Source: an uncultured Ruminococcus sp. (GTDB lineage: Bacteria > Bacillota > Clostridia > Oscillospirales > Ruminococcaceae). Taken from it: a DNA stretch of 29,119 nt. Shown piece after piece: positions 15,845 to 22,769 of the stretch. Below the pieces are notes generated by a model. That model searched no databases, was not told the origin of the DNA, and saw nothing but the letters and a program-made list of their open reading frames with translations. Positions within the stretch are counted from its first letter, which is position 1. Each line of letters begins with the position of its first letter. Position numbers and translations under genes: made by a program. The stretch is taken from positions 1-29,119 of the forward strand of contig CAMCMW010000001.1 of assembly GCA_945876155.1 (NCBI GenBank). The letters run 5' to 3'.

Positions 15845-18607
15845 TTAGTCTTTAATCCACTTTGAGTAATCCTTGCTTACCTTGCTCCAATCGCCATTGT
15901 TTGCTGGCAGAATGAGCTTAGCAACATTGATTGCATCGTAAATATTTACTACGCCGTCTTCGTTGTTGTCAGCAAGGAATTCCTGGAATGAACCTGCCGG
16001 GATATCAGCTGCTGGCTTAGGAAGGATGAACTTAGCGATGATGATTGCATCGTAAATATCAGCACTTGCCTTACCACTCATGTTAGAGTCACCACGAGGA
16101 CCAATCTTAACTGGGAGTGAGCCTGTGAGTGTTTCGCCGTTGATTTCAACTGTAAAGTCAACCTCGTAATCGAAGTTCTTGCCGTCGTATACTTCACCAG
16201 GTGTTGTAGCGAAGCTGATTACAGCGTCTGCTGTTACATCGTTGCCGTTGCTGTCCTTGATAACGATACCGTCCTTGAAGAACTCAACGTTATCTGAATG
16301 ATACCACTGATCGCTGTCTGTCTTGCCATCGTAAGTGAGCTCGATTTCGAAGCTGCCGCTTCCGCCGTTTGTTGTTGTTACAACAGTTGAAGGTACATTA
16401 ACGATTGATGTTACTGTTACGAGTGAAGTTACTTCCTTAATAGATGTTACTTCCTTAACTGATGTTACTTCAACAGGAACGATAGATGTTACAGTAGCAA
16501 TTACTGTGCCTGGGTATGGAACAATTGTTGTTATTTCAACAATCTTTGTTACTTCTACTTCAACTGGCTTTGTAACTTCAACTTCCTTGATTGATGTTAC
16601 TTCAACCTGCTTTGTAACTTCAACTTCCTTGATTGATGTTACCTCAACTGGAACAAGTGATGTTACAGTAGCGATTACTGTACCTGGCTTTTCAACGATT
16701 GTTGTTACTTCAACAACCTTGATTGATGTTACTTCAACTGGCTTTGTAACTTCAACTTCCTTAATGGATGTTACTTCACCTTCCTTGATTGATGTAACTT
16801 CAACAACCTTGATTGATGTTAAAATGCTTACGTCTGTGCTTGGAGCATCAGTCTTAACTGTTGTATCAGGTGCCTTAGTTGTTACTGTTGTAGTAGTAAC
16901 TGTTGTCTCAGGTGCCTTAGTTGTTACAGTTGTTGAAGGAGCAGATGTTTCACCAGTAATTGTGATAGAACCTGGAGTTACGTTTGGTGAGAGGTATGTT
17001 GTACCTTCGCCGCCGTTGTCTACGTTTACAACTGGGTTAGCTGCACCGTTTGAACCCTGGATGTCGATTTCATATACATCGCCAGCCTTTGCATTTTCAG
17101 AAACTGTAAATGTAAGAACTGCGAATGGCTGTGTTGGATCGTTTTTAACCTTGTTTGTTGCAGAAGCAAGTACGTATACTGCCTTGTCCTTGTTGATTGT
17201 CGGACGAGCAGCAAAACCCTTGCCCATTTTCATGTCTGTGAGTGTGAGCATATCTGTATCATAAATAGCTCTTGCCTCAAAACCTCTGATGTCAACGCCC
17301 TTTGTATCAGCATACATATTAACTTTTACTGTTGCGCCTGGTTCTGCTGTTACTTTGTCAGCCCAGATATCACAAGTACCGATGTACTCTCTTGAAGCTG
17401 TTGTATCTTCGTTTGAAACAGATGTTGTAGGTGCTGGTGTTGTAGGTGCTGGTGTTGTAGGAGTTGTTTCGCCGGAGATTGTAACTGAACCCTTTGTTAC
17501 CAGTGGTGTGAGGTATGTTGTACCTTCGCCGCCGTTGTCAACGTTTACAACTGGTAAAGCTGCACCGTTTGAACCCTGGATATCGATTGGATATACATCG
17601 CCAGCCTTTGCATTTTCAGAAACTGTAAATGTAAGAACTGCGAATGGCTGTGTTGGATCGTTTTTAACCTTGTTTGTTGCAGAAGCAAGTACGTATACTG
17701 CCTTGTCCTTGTTGATTGTCGGACGAGCAGCAAAACCCTTGCCCATTTTCATGTCTGTGAGTGTGAGCATATCTGTATCATAAATAGCTCTTGCCTCAAA
17801 ACCTCTGATATCAACCTTGTTTGTATCAGCGTACATATTTACTGTTACTGTAGCACCTGGTTCTGCTACTACTTCGTCAGCCCAGATTTTGCAGTCGCCG
17901 ATATAAGTTCTTGAAGCTGTTGTGTCTTCGCTTGAAGGCTGTGTTGTTGGAGCAGCTGTTGTTGGCTGAACAGCTCCGCCGATTGTGAATGTTGCAGCAT
18001 TGATTTTAATGCTGTTGATGTACTCAACGAATGTTGTACCCTGTGTACCGGAAAGAAGTGAGCTTCCGCTGTCAAGAGATACATTATATGTACCAGCTGG
18101 TGTTGTTGAATCGAAGATTACATCGAATGTAGCAACTGTCTTTGTCAGGTCATTCTTGATGAATGGGTTTGTACCATCGTTCTGAATGAAGAAACCTGTT
18201 GTTGCTGTTGGTGATGATGTATCCTCCGGATCTGTACCTGATACTGTGAAATCGAATGATGCATCATACATTGGGTCATTCTTACAAGTAATTGCATTTT
18301 CTGTTGTGATTGTGAGGTTCTGGAAAGTTATATGGCTTGAATCGCCCTTAATCTTTGCCAGGAGCATTGTAACCTCGTCAGCATCATCAAAGCTGTCAAA
18401 CATAAATGAAACCTTTGATGTTGCCTTGCCTGCTGAAACTTCTTCCTCGGTAAAGGATGACTTTTCAGGCTTAAGTGTTATTACATCTGTTGATGTTCCC
18501 TGAACAGTTTCGCCTGCGAATACAGTTGAAACCATCGAGCTTGCTACTGTTGTTGCCAGAATAGCAGCTGATGTGAGAACTGAGAGAAGTCTTCTCTTCT
18601 TCATCAC
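15845..18607 (-). CDS. Central scaffoldin with cohesins, Val/Thr repeat stalk and X-dockerin
   Basis: This 920-residue exported scaffoldin has a signal peptide (1-31), a divergent cohesin-like beta-sandwich (about 40-210), cohesin 2 (about 235-379) and cohesin 3 (about 409-553). Thr/Pro linkers join them. Residues 593-745 are a stalk of VEVTSIKE-like repeats. An X module (about 751-836) and a dockerin (about 838-902) close the protein. Both dockerin loops are visible, RGDSNMSGKASADIYD and DNNEDGVVNIYD. In R. flavefaciens such X-dockerins dock onto ScaE, here encoded next door. Cohesins 2 and 3 differ at few positions, so they should bind the same dockerins. R. flavefaciens uses ScaA plus ScaB here; this single protein seems to combine the roles of enzyme binding and anchoring. 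GAAAGGAAA precedes the start, which is MM. Confidence 0.88.
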   Translation of the reverse strand: MMKKRRLLSVLTSAAILATTVASSMVSTVFAGETVQGTSTDVITLKPEKSSFTEEEVSAGKATSKVSFMFDSFDDADEVTMLLAKIKGDSSHITFQNLTITTENAITCKNDPMYDASFDFTVSGTDPEDTSSPTATTGFFIQNDGTNPFIKNDLTKTVATFDVIFDSTTPAGTYNVSLDSGSSLLSGTQGTTFVEYINSIKINAATFTIGGAVQPTTAAPTTQPSSEDTTASRTYIGDCKIWADEVVAEPGATVTVNMYADTNKVDIRGFEARAIYDTDMLTLTDMKMGKGFAARPTINKDKAVYVLASATNKVKNDPTQPFAVLTFTVSENAKAGDVYPIDIQGSNGAALPVVNVDNGGEGTTYLTPLVTKGSVTISGETTPTTPAPTTPAPTTSVSNEDTTASREYIGTCDIWADKVTAEPGATVKVNMYADTKGVDIRGFEARAIYDTDMLTLTDMKMGKGFAARPTINKDKAVYVLASATNKVKNDPTQPFAVLTFTVSENAKAGDVYEIDIQGSNGAANPVVNVDNGGEGTTYLSPNVTPGSITITGETSAPSTTVTTKAPETTVTTTTVTTKAPDTTVKTDAPSTDVSILTSIKVVEVTSIKEGEVTSIKEVEVTKPVEVTSIKVVEVTTIVEKPGTVIATVTSLVPVEVTSIKEVEVTKQVEVTSIKEVEVTKPVEVEVTKIVEITTIVPYPGTVIATVTSIVPVEVTSVKEVTSIKEVTSLVTVTSIVNVPSTVVTTTNGGSGSFEIELTYDGKTDSDQWYHSDNVEFFKDGIVIKDSNGNDVTADAVISFATTPGEVYDGKNFDYEVDFTVEINGETLTGSLPVKIGPRGDSNMSGKASADIYDAIIIAKFILPKPAADIPAGSFQEFLADNNEDGVVNIYDAINVAKLILPANNGDWSKVSKDYSKWIKD
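16373..16831 (-). repeat. Val/Glu/Thr/Lys repeat stalk in the scaffoldin
   Basis: The segment encodes residues 593-745, built from short VEVTSIKE/VEVTKPVE-type units. Two larger units share a KPVEV...TVIATVTS.VPVEVTS plan. A strict alternation of hydrophobic and polar residues predicts extended beta structure, and the segment sits between the cohesins and the X-dockerin where a spacer is expected. Confidence 0.75.
17072..17290 (-). repeat. 219-bp exact duplication within cohesin 3
   Basis: By eye this stretch is identical base for base to 17591-17809, in the same orientation and 519 bp away. It covers the centre of cohesin 3, residues about 440-512. Confidence 0.9.
17591..17809 (-). repeat. 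219-bp exact duplication within cohesin 2
   Basis: This is the second member of the exact pair with 17072-17290. Sequence on both sides diverges at once, including at third codon positions. Confidence 0.9.
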
Positions 18608-18620
18608 TATTTTTCCTTTC

Positions 18621-18687
18621 TGTCTGGTTCGCCAGACACATGTTTTTTTCTGCGGATCCCCCGCTATTTTAAGCTTTTCAGCTTAAA
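18621..18687 (-). promoter_or_regulatory. Three intercistronic hairpins before the scaffoldin gene
   Basis: The 87-bp gap holds TGTCTGG/CCAGACA (18621-18638, four-base loop), GCGG/CCGC (18652-18664) and TTTAAGC/GCTTAAA (18668-18687). No U-run follows any of them on the minus strand, and no promoter is obvious. They look like RNA processing or stability elements within one transcript. Confidence 0.55.
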
Positions 18688-18694
18688 TCCTTTA

Positions 18695-19555
18695 TCATTT
18701 TCCGAGATCTGATTCTCCAACCATCATTGCTACGTAGTTCAGTATAATTGCACTGTCTGATGAATCAATGACATTGTCTCTTACGCAGTCAGCATTTGCC
18801 TTGCCAGCCGGTTCAAGTGCATTTGCTTCAGGATTAAGCAGATACATATTGATTGAAACAACGTCTGCTACGTCAACTGCACCGTCTACATTTACATCGC
18901 CGTACCTTGTGCCGTCCGGAATGTCTTCTGTTTCAGTAGGCTTTGGTTCTGTTGTTTCTTCAGTTGAACCGCCAAGAACATGAACGTTGCCGTCTGTAAA
19001 TGTTGGTGTGTAAACTGTTGTTGTTTCATCAGCTGACATATAGCCGAATACAACTGTTGAGTTTGTTGTTGATGAACCTGGTGTTACTGCTCTGTCAACC
19101 GGAACAATCTTGAAAGCAGCGTCTGAACCTGCAGCTGCGTCTGCATTGACTGTACCTTTGATGTTCAGGAATGTACCTGTGCCGTTCAGGAAGTATGCAG
19201 AATCAGTTGTACCCAGAGCATACATTACGCTGATAACACCTGTTTCAATGTTACATTCAAACGGATCAGGGAGTGAACCCTCTACAGAAGTTACGTCCTT
19301 AGCAAGTGAGCCAAGTGTTACCTCATCAATTGTTACCAATGATGAATCATAGGAAATTCCGAAATCACAAGCATTAATGCCTGTCTCAGGAATATTTGTA
19401 AGATCAAGGGTAAGTTCAAAGCTCTCGCCTGCTGCTGCCTCTGCCTCGCTGATACCTACGCTGAACTCATCAGCAGCTGATACGATTGCAGATGCTGAAA
19501 CTGACGCTAATGTCATAGCTGCAACAAGACCTGCAATCATTCTTTTTGTTCTCAT
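18695..19555 (-). CDS. scaC: Adaptor scaffoldin with one cohesin and one dockerin, ScaC-like
   Basis: This 286-residue exported protein has a signal peptide (1-28), one cohesin (about 31-194), a short Thr/Glu/Pro linker (197-212) and a C-terminal dockerin (about 215-286). The first calcium loop is GDVNVDGAVDVADV. The second, ADCVRDNVIDSSDS, has Val at the third loop position where Asp or Asn is usual. In R. flavefaciens ScaC is such an adaptor: its dockerin binds scaffoldin cohesins and its own cohesin recruits a different set of enzymes. It is the first gene of the cluster, as in the known R. flavefaciens order. The dockerin is about 80% identical to that of the pectate lyase at 23690. AGGAGGAAAACGCAA precedes the ATG. 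The name rests on architecture and order. Confidence 0.82.
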   Translation of the reverse strand: MRTKRMIAGLVAAMTLASVSASAIVSAADEFSVGISEAEAAAGESFELTLDLTNIPETGINACDFGISYDSSLVTIDEVTLGSLAKDVTSVEGSLPDPFECNIETGVISVMYALGTTDSAYFLNGTGTFLNIKGTVNADAAAGSDAAFKIVPVDRAVTPGSSTTNSTVVFGYMSADETTTVYTPTFTDGNVHVLGGSTEETTEPKPTETEDIPDGTRYGDVNVDGAVDVADVVSINMYLLNPEANALEPAGKANADCVRDNVIDSSDSAIILNYVAMMVGESDLGK

Positions 19556-19675
19556 TTGCGTTTTCCTCCTTTTCTAAATAAGCATTTTTCTATAACAAGG
19601 GAATAATTGACTGTACATTCCCTTTATTATATTCAACGCTGTGAACTTAAACGATTATAATTTATTCACATTATA

Positions 19676-19704
19676 ATTATAATTTAAACTCACACCAAAG
19701 TCAA
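19676..19704 (-). promoter_or_regulatory. Promoter P1 of the scaffoldin cluster
   Basis: On the minus strand TTGACT (19699-19704), 17 bp, TATAAT (19676-19681). The start near 19669 gives a leader of about 110 nt. The -35 box lies in CTATTGACTTT, which is repeated at P2. Confidence 0.85.
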
Positions 19705-19866
19705 TAGTTTGCACCGCTTTTTGTATGGTTTTATAAAATAAAACTATCGGAATTGTTGAATATAATGAATAAACCGTTGTCAGAATTGCTTTTCAACATT
19801 TTCCACAATATTTCTTCAACAAGTTTTTTCAAAATATCATAATTATTCCAAGTGGGCAACAACTAT

Positions 19867-19895
19867 ATTATAGACTATACTCAAAGAAAAGTCAA
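19867..19895 (-). promoter_or_regulatory. Promoter P2 of the scaffoldin cluster
   Basis: On the minus strand TTGACT (19890-19895), 17 bp, TATAAT (19867-19872), in the same CTATTGACTTT context as P1 and 191 bp further upstream. A transcript from here would carry a leader of about 300 nt. Confidence 0.75.
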
Positions 19896-20100
19896 TAGGA
19901 AAGTTAAACAAATAAAAAATTATTTGAACTTATCGCTTTTGTATCATTATACACCAAAATCCCCCTGCTGTAAAGCCTTTTATTTTTTATTTAATCAACT
20001 TTGTTCAGTTTTTATAAATCATAACTTTGACCATTTAAAGTTTTTTGTACTTTAATACAGCCTTTTTTGAATTATTCCTTAACTTTTGGACAATGATATC

Positions 20101-20234
20101 ATAGATGAGGCAAGTAAAACTTGACGAAATCTATTTGCCATATTTTGCGGTTGTCACCTTTGGTGACGAGCAAAATGGCATTTAAAATATTATTGCTCCA
20201 ACCAATTTAGCAAGGTTTAATTGGTGGAGCAATA
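20101..20234 (+). repeat. Structured intergenic repeat, copy B
   Basis: This 134-bp element matches the reverse complement of 11572-11706. Three hairpins are predicted. TAGAT/ATCTA encloses CAAGT/ACTTG (20102-20133). TGCCA...TTTTGC pairs with GCAAAATGGCA and encloses GTCACC/GGTGAC (20137-20180). ATTGCTCC..CCAATT pairs with AATTGGTGGAGCAAT (20192-20233). The central stem differs from copy A on both arms yet still pairs. It ends 26 bp before the gerA start codon, so it lies in the leader of that operon. Confidence 0.75.
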
Positions 20235-20260
20235 TCAAGTTCTGTAAACGGAGGCGCAGT

Positions 20261-21721
20261 ATGAAACCAACTGAACTGAAAAATCAGACTATTCTCCCGG
20301 ATCTGTCTGACAATCTGACCAGAATTAAGGATATTGCCGGCGGAAGTTCCGACCTGCTTATAAATGAAATAGAGGTATGCGGCATAAAAGTCGCCCTTAT
20401 GTGCTGTGAGGGAATGCTCTCCACTTCAACCATTACCGAGCTTATTCTCCACCCCCTTATGAACATAAAGCTTGAAAACCCAAGTCCGGCGGCGCTGCTG
20501 ACCCATATCGACACAAAAATGCTCCTTTCCGTAGACCGCCCCATAGCGTACAACTACGAAGACTTCTTCCGCCTTTTAAATTCCGGTTTTGCAATGCTTG
20601 CCGCAGACGGTCAGGACAGGATTCTCGCTTTCGGCGTCCAGGGGTACGATAAAAAGGGTATCGACGAACCGTCCGGTGAAAACAACATAACCGGCTCCCA
20701 TGACGGCTTTATCGAAGTTATACGTTCAAATATGTCTCTGATCAGACGGCGTATGAAATCCCCTGTGCTGGTGCAGAAACTTTTTGTCATGGGTGACAAG
20801 AGCCAGACTGATATGTGCATCTGCTATATGTCGGACAGAGTGCCATCCTCTCTGGTTGAAAAAATCATGGACTCCATTGAAAAAATGGACCTCGAATCAG
20901 TCCTCTCCACAGGATATGTCCAGCCATTTATTGAACCGGACAAGAAAAGGCTTTTCAACTCAGTCGGTCGCACCGAGCGTCCGGACGTTCTCTGCTCAAA
21001 GCTTATCGAGGGGAGAGTTGCCATACTGGTTGACGGTAACCCCTTTGCACTTATCATACCCAAACTCTGGAGCGACGATTTCCAGACTGTTGACGACTAC
21101 AACTTCAAGCCATATTTTGCAACATTCATACGCTGGCTGAAATACGGGGCATTTCTCATATCAATACTGCTCCCCTCTCTATATGTTGCAATAGCCATGC
21201 ACCACCCGGAGCTTTTAAACAGTACTCTACTGCTGATACTGGCAGAATCTGAGCAGAACGCTCCTTTTTCCATAATTGCCGAAACTGTGGGAGTACTGCT
21301 GATGTACGAGATTATAAAAGAGGCTGGACTGCGGCTGCCTAAAGCAGTAGGGGGAGCTGTGAGCATTGTGGGGGGACTTATTATCGGTGACGCCGCCGTG
21401 AACTCCGGTCTTATCAGCACTCCCCTGCTGACAGTTGCCGCACTTTCCGTTGTAAGCGGATTTGTTGTACCCGACCTTTCTCAGGCAATAACAGTCCTGC
21501 GAATCGTCTTTATAATCTGCGGCGGAATATGGGGTATTTTCGGCATAAGCCTTTTCGGTGCGGCTGTACTGTTTAATATGTGCGCTACCGGTGACTACGG
21601 TTTCCCTTACACCGCTCCCATTTCACCTTTCAAAGCAAAGACAATGGGTGACATTGCAGTAAGGGAAGGATTCAGAAAAATGCAGAACAACAATTTTACA
21701 GTGGAGGAGCTACATGAATAA
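20261..21721 (+). CDS. gerA: Spore germination receptor subunit A, GerA family
   Basis: This 486-residue protein has the GerA-family plan: a soluble N-terminal half (about 1-285), then a membrane region of about five or six helices starting near RWLKYGAFLISILLPSLYVA, and a soluble tail. Family-typical stretches are NMSLIRRRMKSPVLVQKLFV near residues 163-182 and YTAPISPF near the end. GerA, GerB and GerC proteins form receptors in the spore inner membrane that sense germinants such as amino acids. GGAGG lies six bases before the ATG. The stop overlaps the gerB start by eight bases. The family could also include SpoVAF, but the linked gerB and gerC settle the assignment. The germinant is unknown. 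Confidence 0.93.
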   Translation: MKPTELKNQTILPDLSDNLTRIKDIAGGSSDLLINEIEVCGIKVALMCCEGMLSTSTITELILHPLMNIKLENPSPAALLTHIDTKMLLSVDRPIAYNYEDFFRLLNSGFAMLAADGQDRILAFGVQGYDKKGIDEPSGENNITGSHDGFIEVIRSNMSLIRRRMKSPVLVQKLFVMGDKSQTDMCICYMSDRVPSSLVEKIMDSIEKMDLESVLSTGYVQPFIEPDKKRLFNSVGRTERPDVLCSKLIEGRVAILVDGNPFALIIPKLWSDDFQTVDDYNFKPYFATFIRWLKYGAFLISILLPSLYVAIAMHHPELLNSTLLLILAESEQNAPFSIIAETVGVLLMYEIIKEAGLRLPKAVGGAVSIVGGLIIGDAAVNSGLISTPLLTVAALSVVSGFVVPDLSQAITVLRIVFIICGGIWGIFGISLFGAAVLFNMCATGDYGFPYTAPISPFKAKTMGDIAVREGFRKMQNNNFTVEELHE

Positions 21722-22769
21722 GATATCTAACCTACAGCTTTTCTCTGTACTTTTCAGTGTAAAGGCTTTCAGTCTGATTTGCTCCGGCGTTACCCCGGAC
21801 GCCTCACAGATGGCAGGTGCGGCAATTTCTGTTATTGCACAGTATCTTCTTGCCGTACCCATGATAATGCTTTACAAACATGACGGATTCAGTTTAAAAA
21901 AGGAAATGCTTTTCGGAAAATTCGGCAAACTTCTTTACGCTCTCTTCTTTATTATATGTGGAGCAGTTTCCTTCAACCGTTTGTGGGGAGTGAGCAAAAG
22001 CGTATACTTCCCTGTGGACAGCAGTCTTGCCTGTTCGGTGATACTCGCCGCTGTCTGCCTTTACTGTGCCTCAATGAAATTCAGTGCGCTGTCACGTTCC
22101 TCACTCATCATCTCGGGAATATTCATCTTCACAGCCGCAATACTCATCTTAGGCGCATATTCCAAAGCCGACCTTGCCAACTACATTCCGGCAACAGATT
22201 TCGGAAGTGTGATACACAGCGCAGTCAGAAACTTCTGCTCATCGGGTGAACTTGTAATGCTCTTTATACTCCTTGAATTTTCCTCTGCGGACAGGCACAA
22301 AGGAGTAACCGCCTTTTTCACCGGTTCACTTATTCTGACAGAACTTATATACATTATAGAAATAACCGTTCTCGGAAAAATCATAAACCTGACAGACTTT
22401 CCGTTCTTCACCGCCGGAGCGTTTTCCCAGCCCTTCAGCATACAGCGTGCGGACTCCCTTTACATGATAGCTTTTACACTTCTCTGCGTACTGACAGTAA
22501 CACTTCAGCTTGTCCTCACGTCGGTACTTGTAAAGGAGATAATTCCGGACTTAAAGTACAACACGCTTTTATCCGTAATCCTCATGCTGGGTCTTTCGGC
22601 ACTGCTCAACTCAACAGGCGCAGACCTTTCTCCTGTTATGGGAGTACTTATTATAATGTTGTCTGTTGTTATACCTGTAATAATGCTTATAAGGAGAATT
22701 TACAATGAGAAAAAAACTGGCGCTGACGGCAGTAATGCTTCTGCTATGCGGGTGCAGTCACAAAACTGA
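21714..22769 (+). CDS. gerB: Spore germination receptor subunit B, GerB-type permease
   Basis: This 351-residue protein has about ten hydrophobic helices and belongs to the APC-superfamily germinant permease group. The N-terminal ISNLQLFSVLFSVKAFSL matches the usual ISxxQLFxLLF beginning, and the length is close to the normal 360. In known receptors this subunit binds the germinant. It overlaps gerA by eight bases and gerC by 65 bases, so the three are probably translationally coupled. GTGGAGGAGC lies before its ATG inside gerA. Confidence 0.92.
   Translation: MNKISNLQLFSVLFSVKAFSLICSGVTPDASQMAGAAISVIAQYLLAVPMIMLYKHDGFSLKKEMLFGKFGKLLYALFFIICGAVSFNRLWGVSKSVYFPVDSSLACSVILAAVCLYCASMKFSALSRSSLIISGIFIFTAAILILGAYSKADLANYIPATDFGSVIHSAVRNFCSSGELVMLFILLEFSSADRHKGVTAFFTGSLILTELIYIIEITVLGKIINLTDFPFFTAGAFSQPFSIQRADSLYMIAFTLLCVLTVTLQLVLTSVLVKEIIPDLKYNTLLSVILMLGLSALLNSTGADLSPVMGVLIIMLSVVIPVIMLIRRIYNEKKTGADGSNASAMRVQSQN

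Larger units (their letters stand above)
19556..20100. other. A/T-rich regulatory gap upstream of the scaffoldin cluster
   Basis: No gene is supported in these 545 bp. The gap holds two minus-strand consensus promoters, listed separately, and a perfect 12-bp inverted repeat ATTATATTCAAC (19626-19637) / GTTGAATATAAT (19755-19766) that brackets the nearer promoter. Two further TTCAAC copies occur at 19792-19797 and 19815-19820. The rest is A/T-rich sequence without long open frames. On the plus strand, toward the gerA operon, I see no clear sigma-A promoter. A sporulation sigma factor might be used there, but no convincing site was found. Confidence 0.6.

Noticed and set aside
16373..16831. Possible CRISPR array or tandem DNA repeat
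   Set aside because: The repeats are short, imperfect, in frame and lack unique spacers; they encode the scaffoldin stalk.
16335..17264. Long plus-strand open frame of 309 codons opposite the scaffoldin
   Set aside because: It mirrors the repetitive Val/Thr coding of the scaffoldin on the minus strand, has no good ribosome binding site and encodes only low-complexity Val/Thr/Ser sequence. The 164-codon frame at 17289-17783 is rejected for the same reason.
19852..20055. Small plus-strand open frame of 67 codons in the gap upstream of gerA
   Set aside because: It begins with GTG without a ribosome binding site, overlaps promoter P2 and encodes A/T-driven low-complexity sequence.
20068..20099. 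Possible sporulation-sigma promoter before gerA (TGAATT, 17 bp, CAATGAT)
   Set aside because: The -35 half is acceptable but the -10 half fits the forespore consensus poorly, so it was not listed as a feature.
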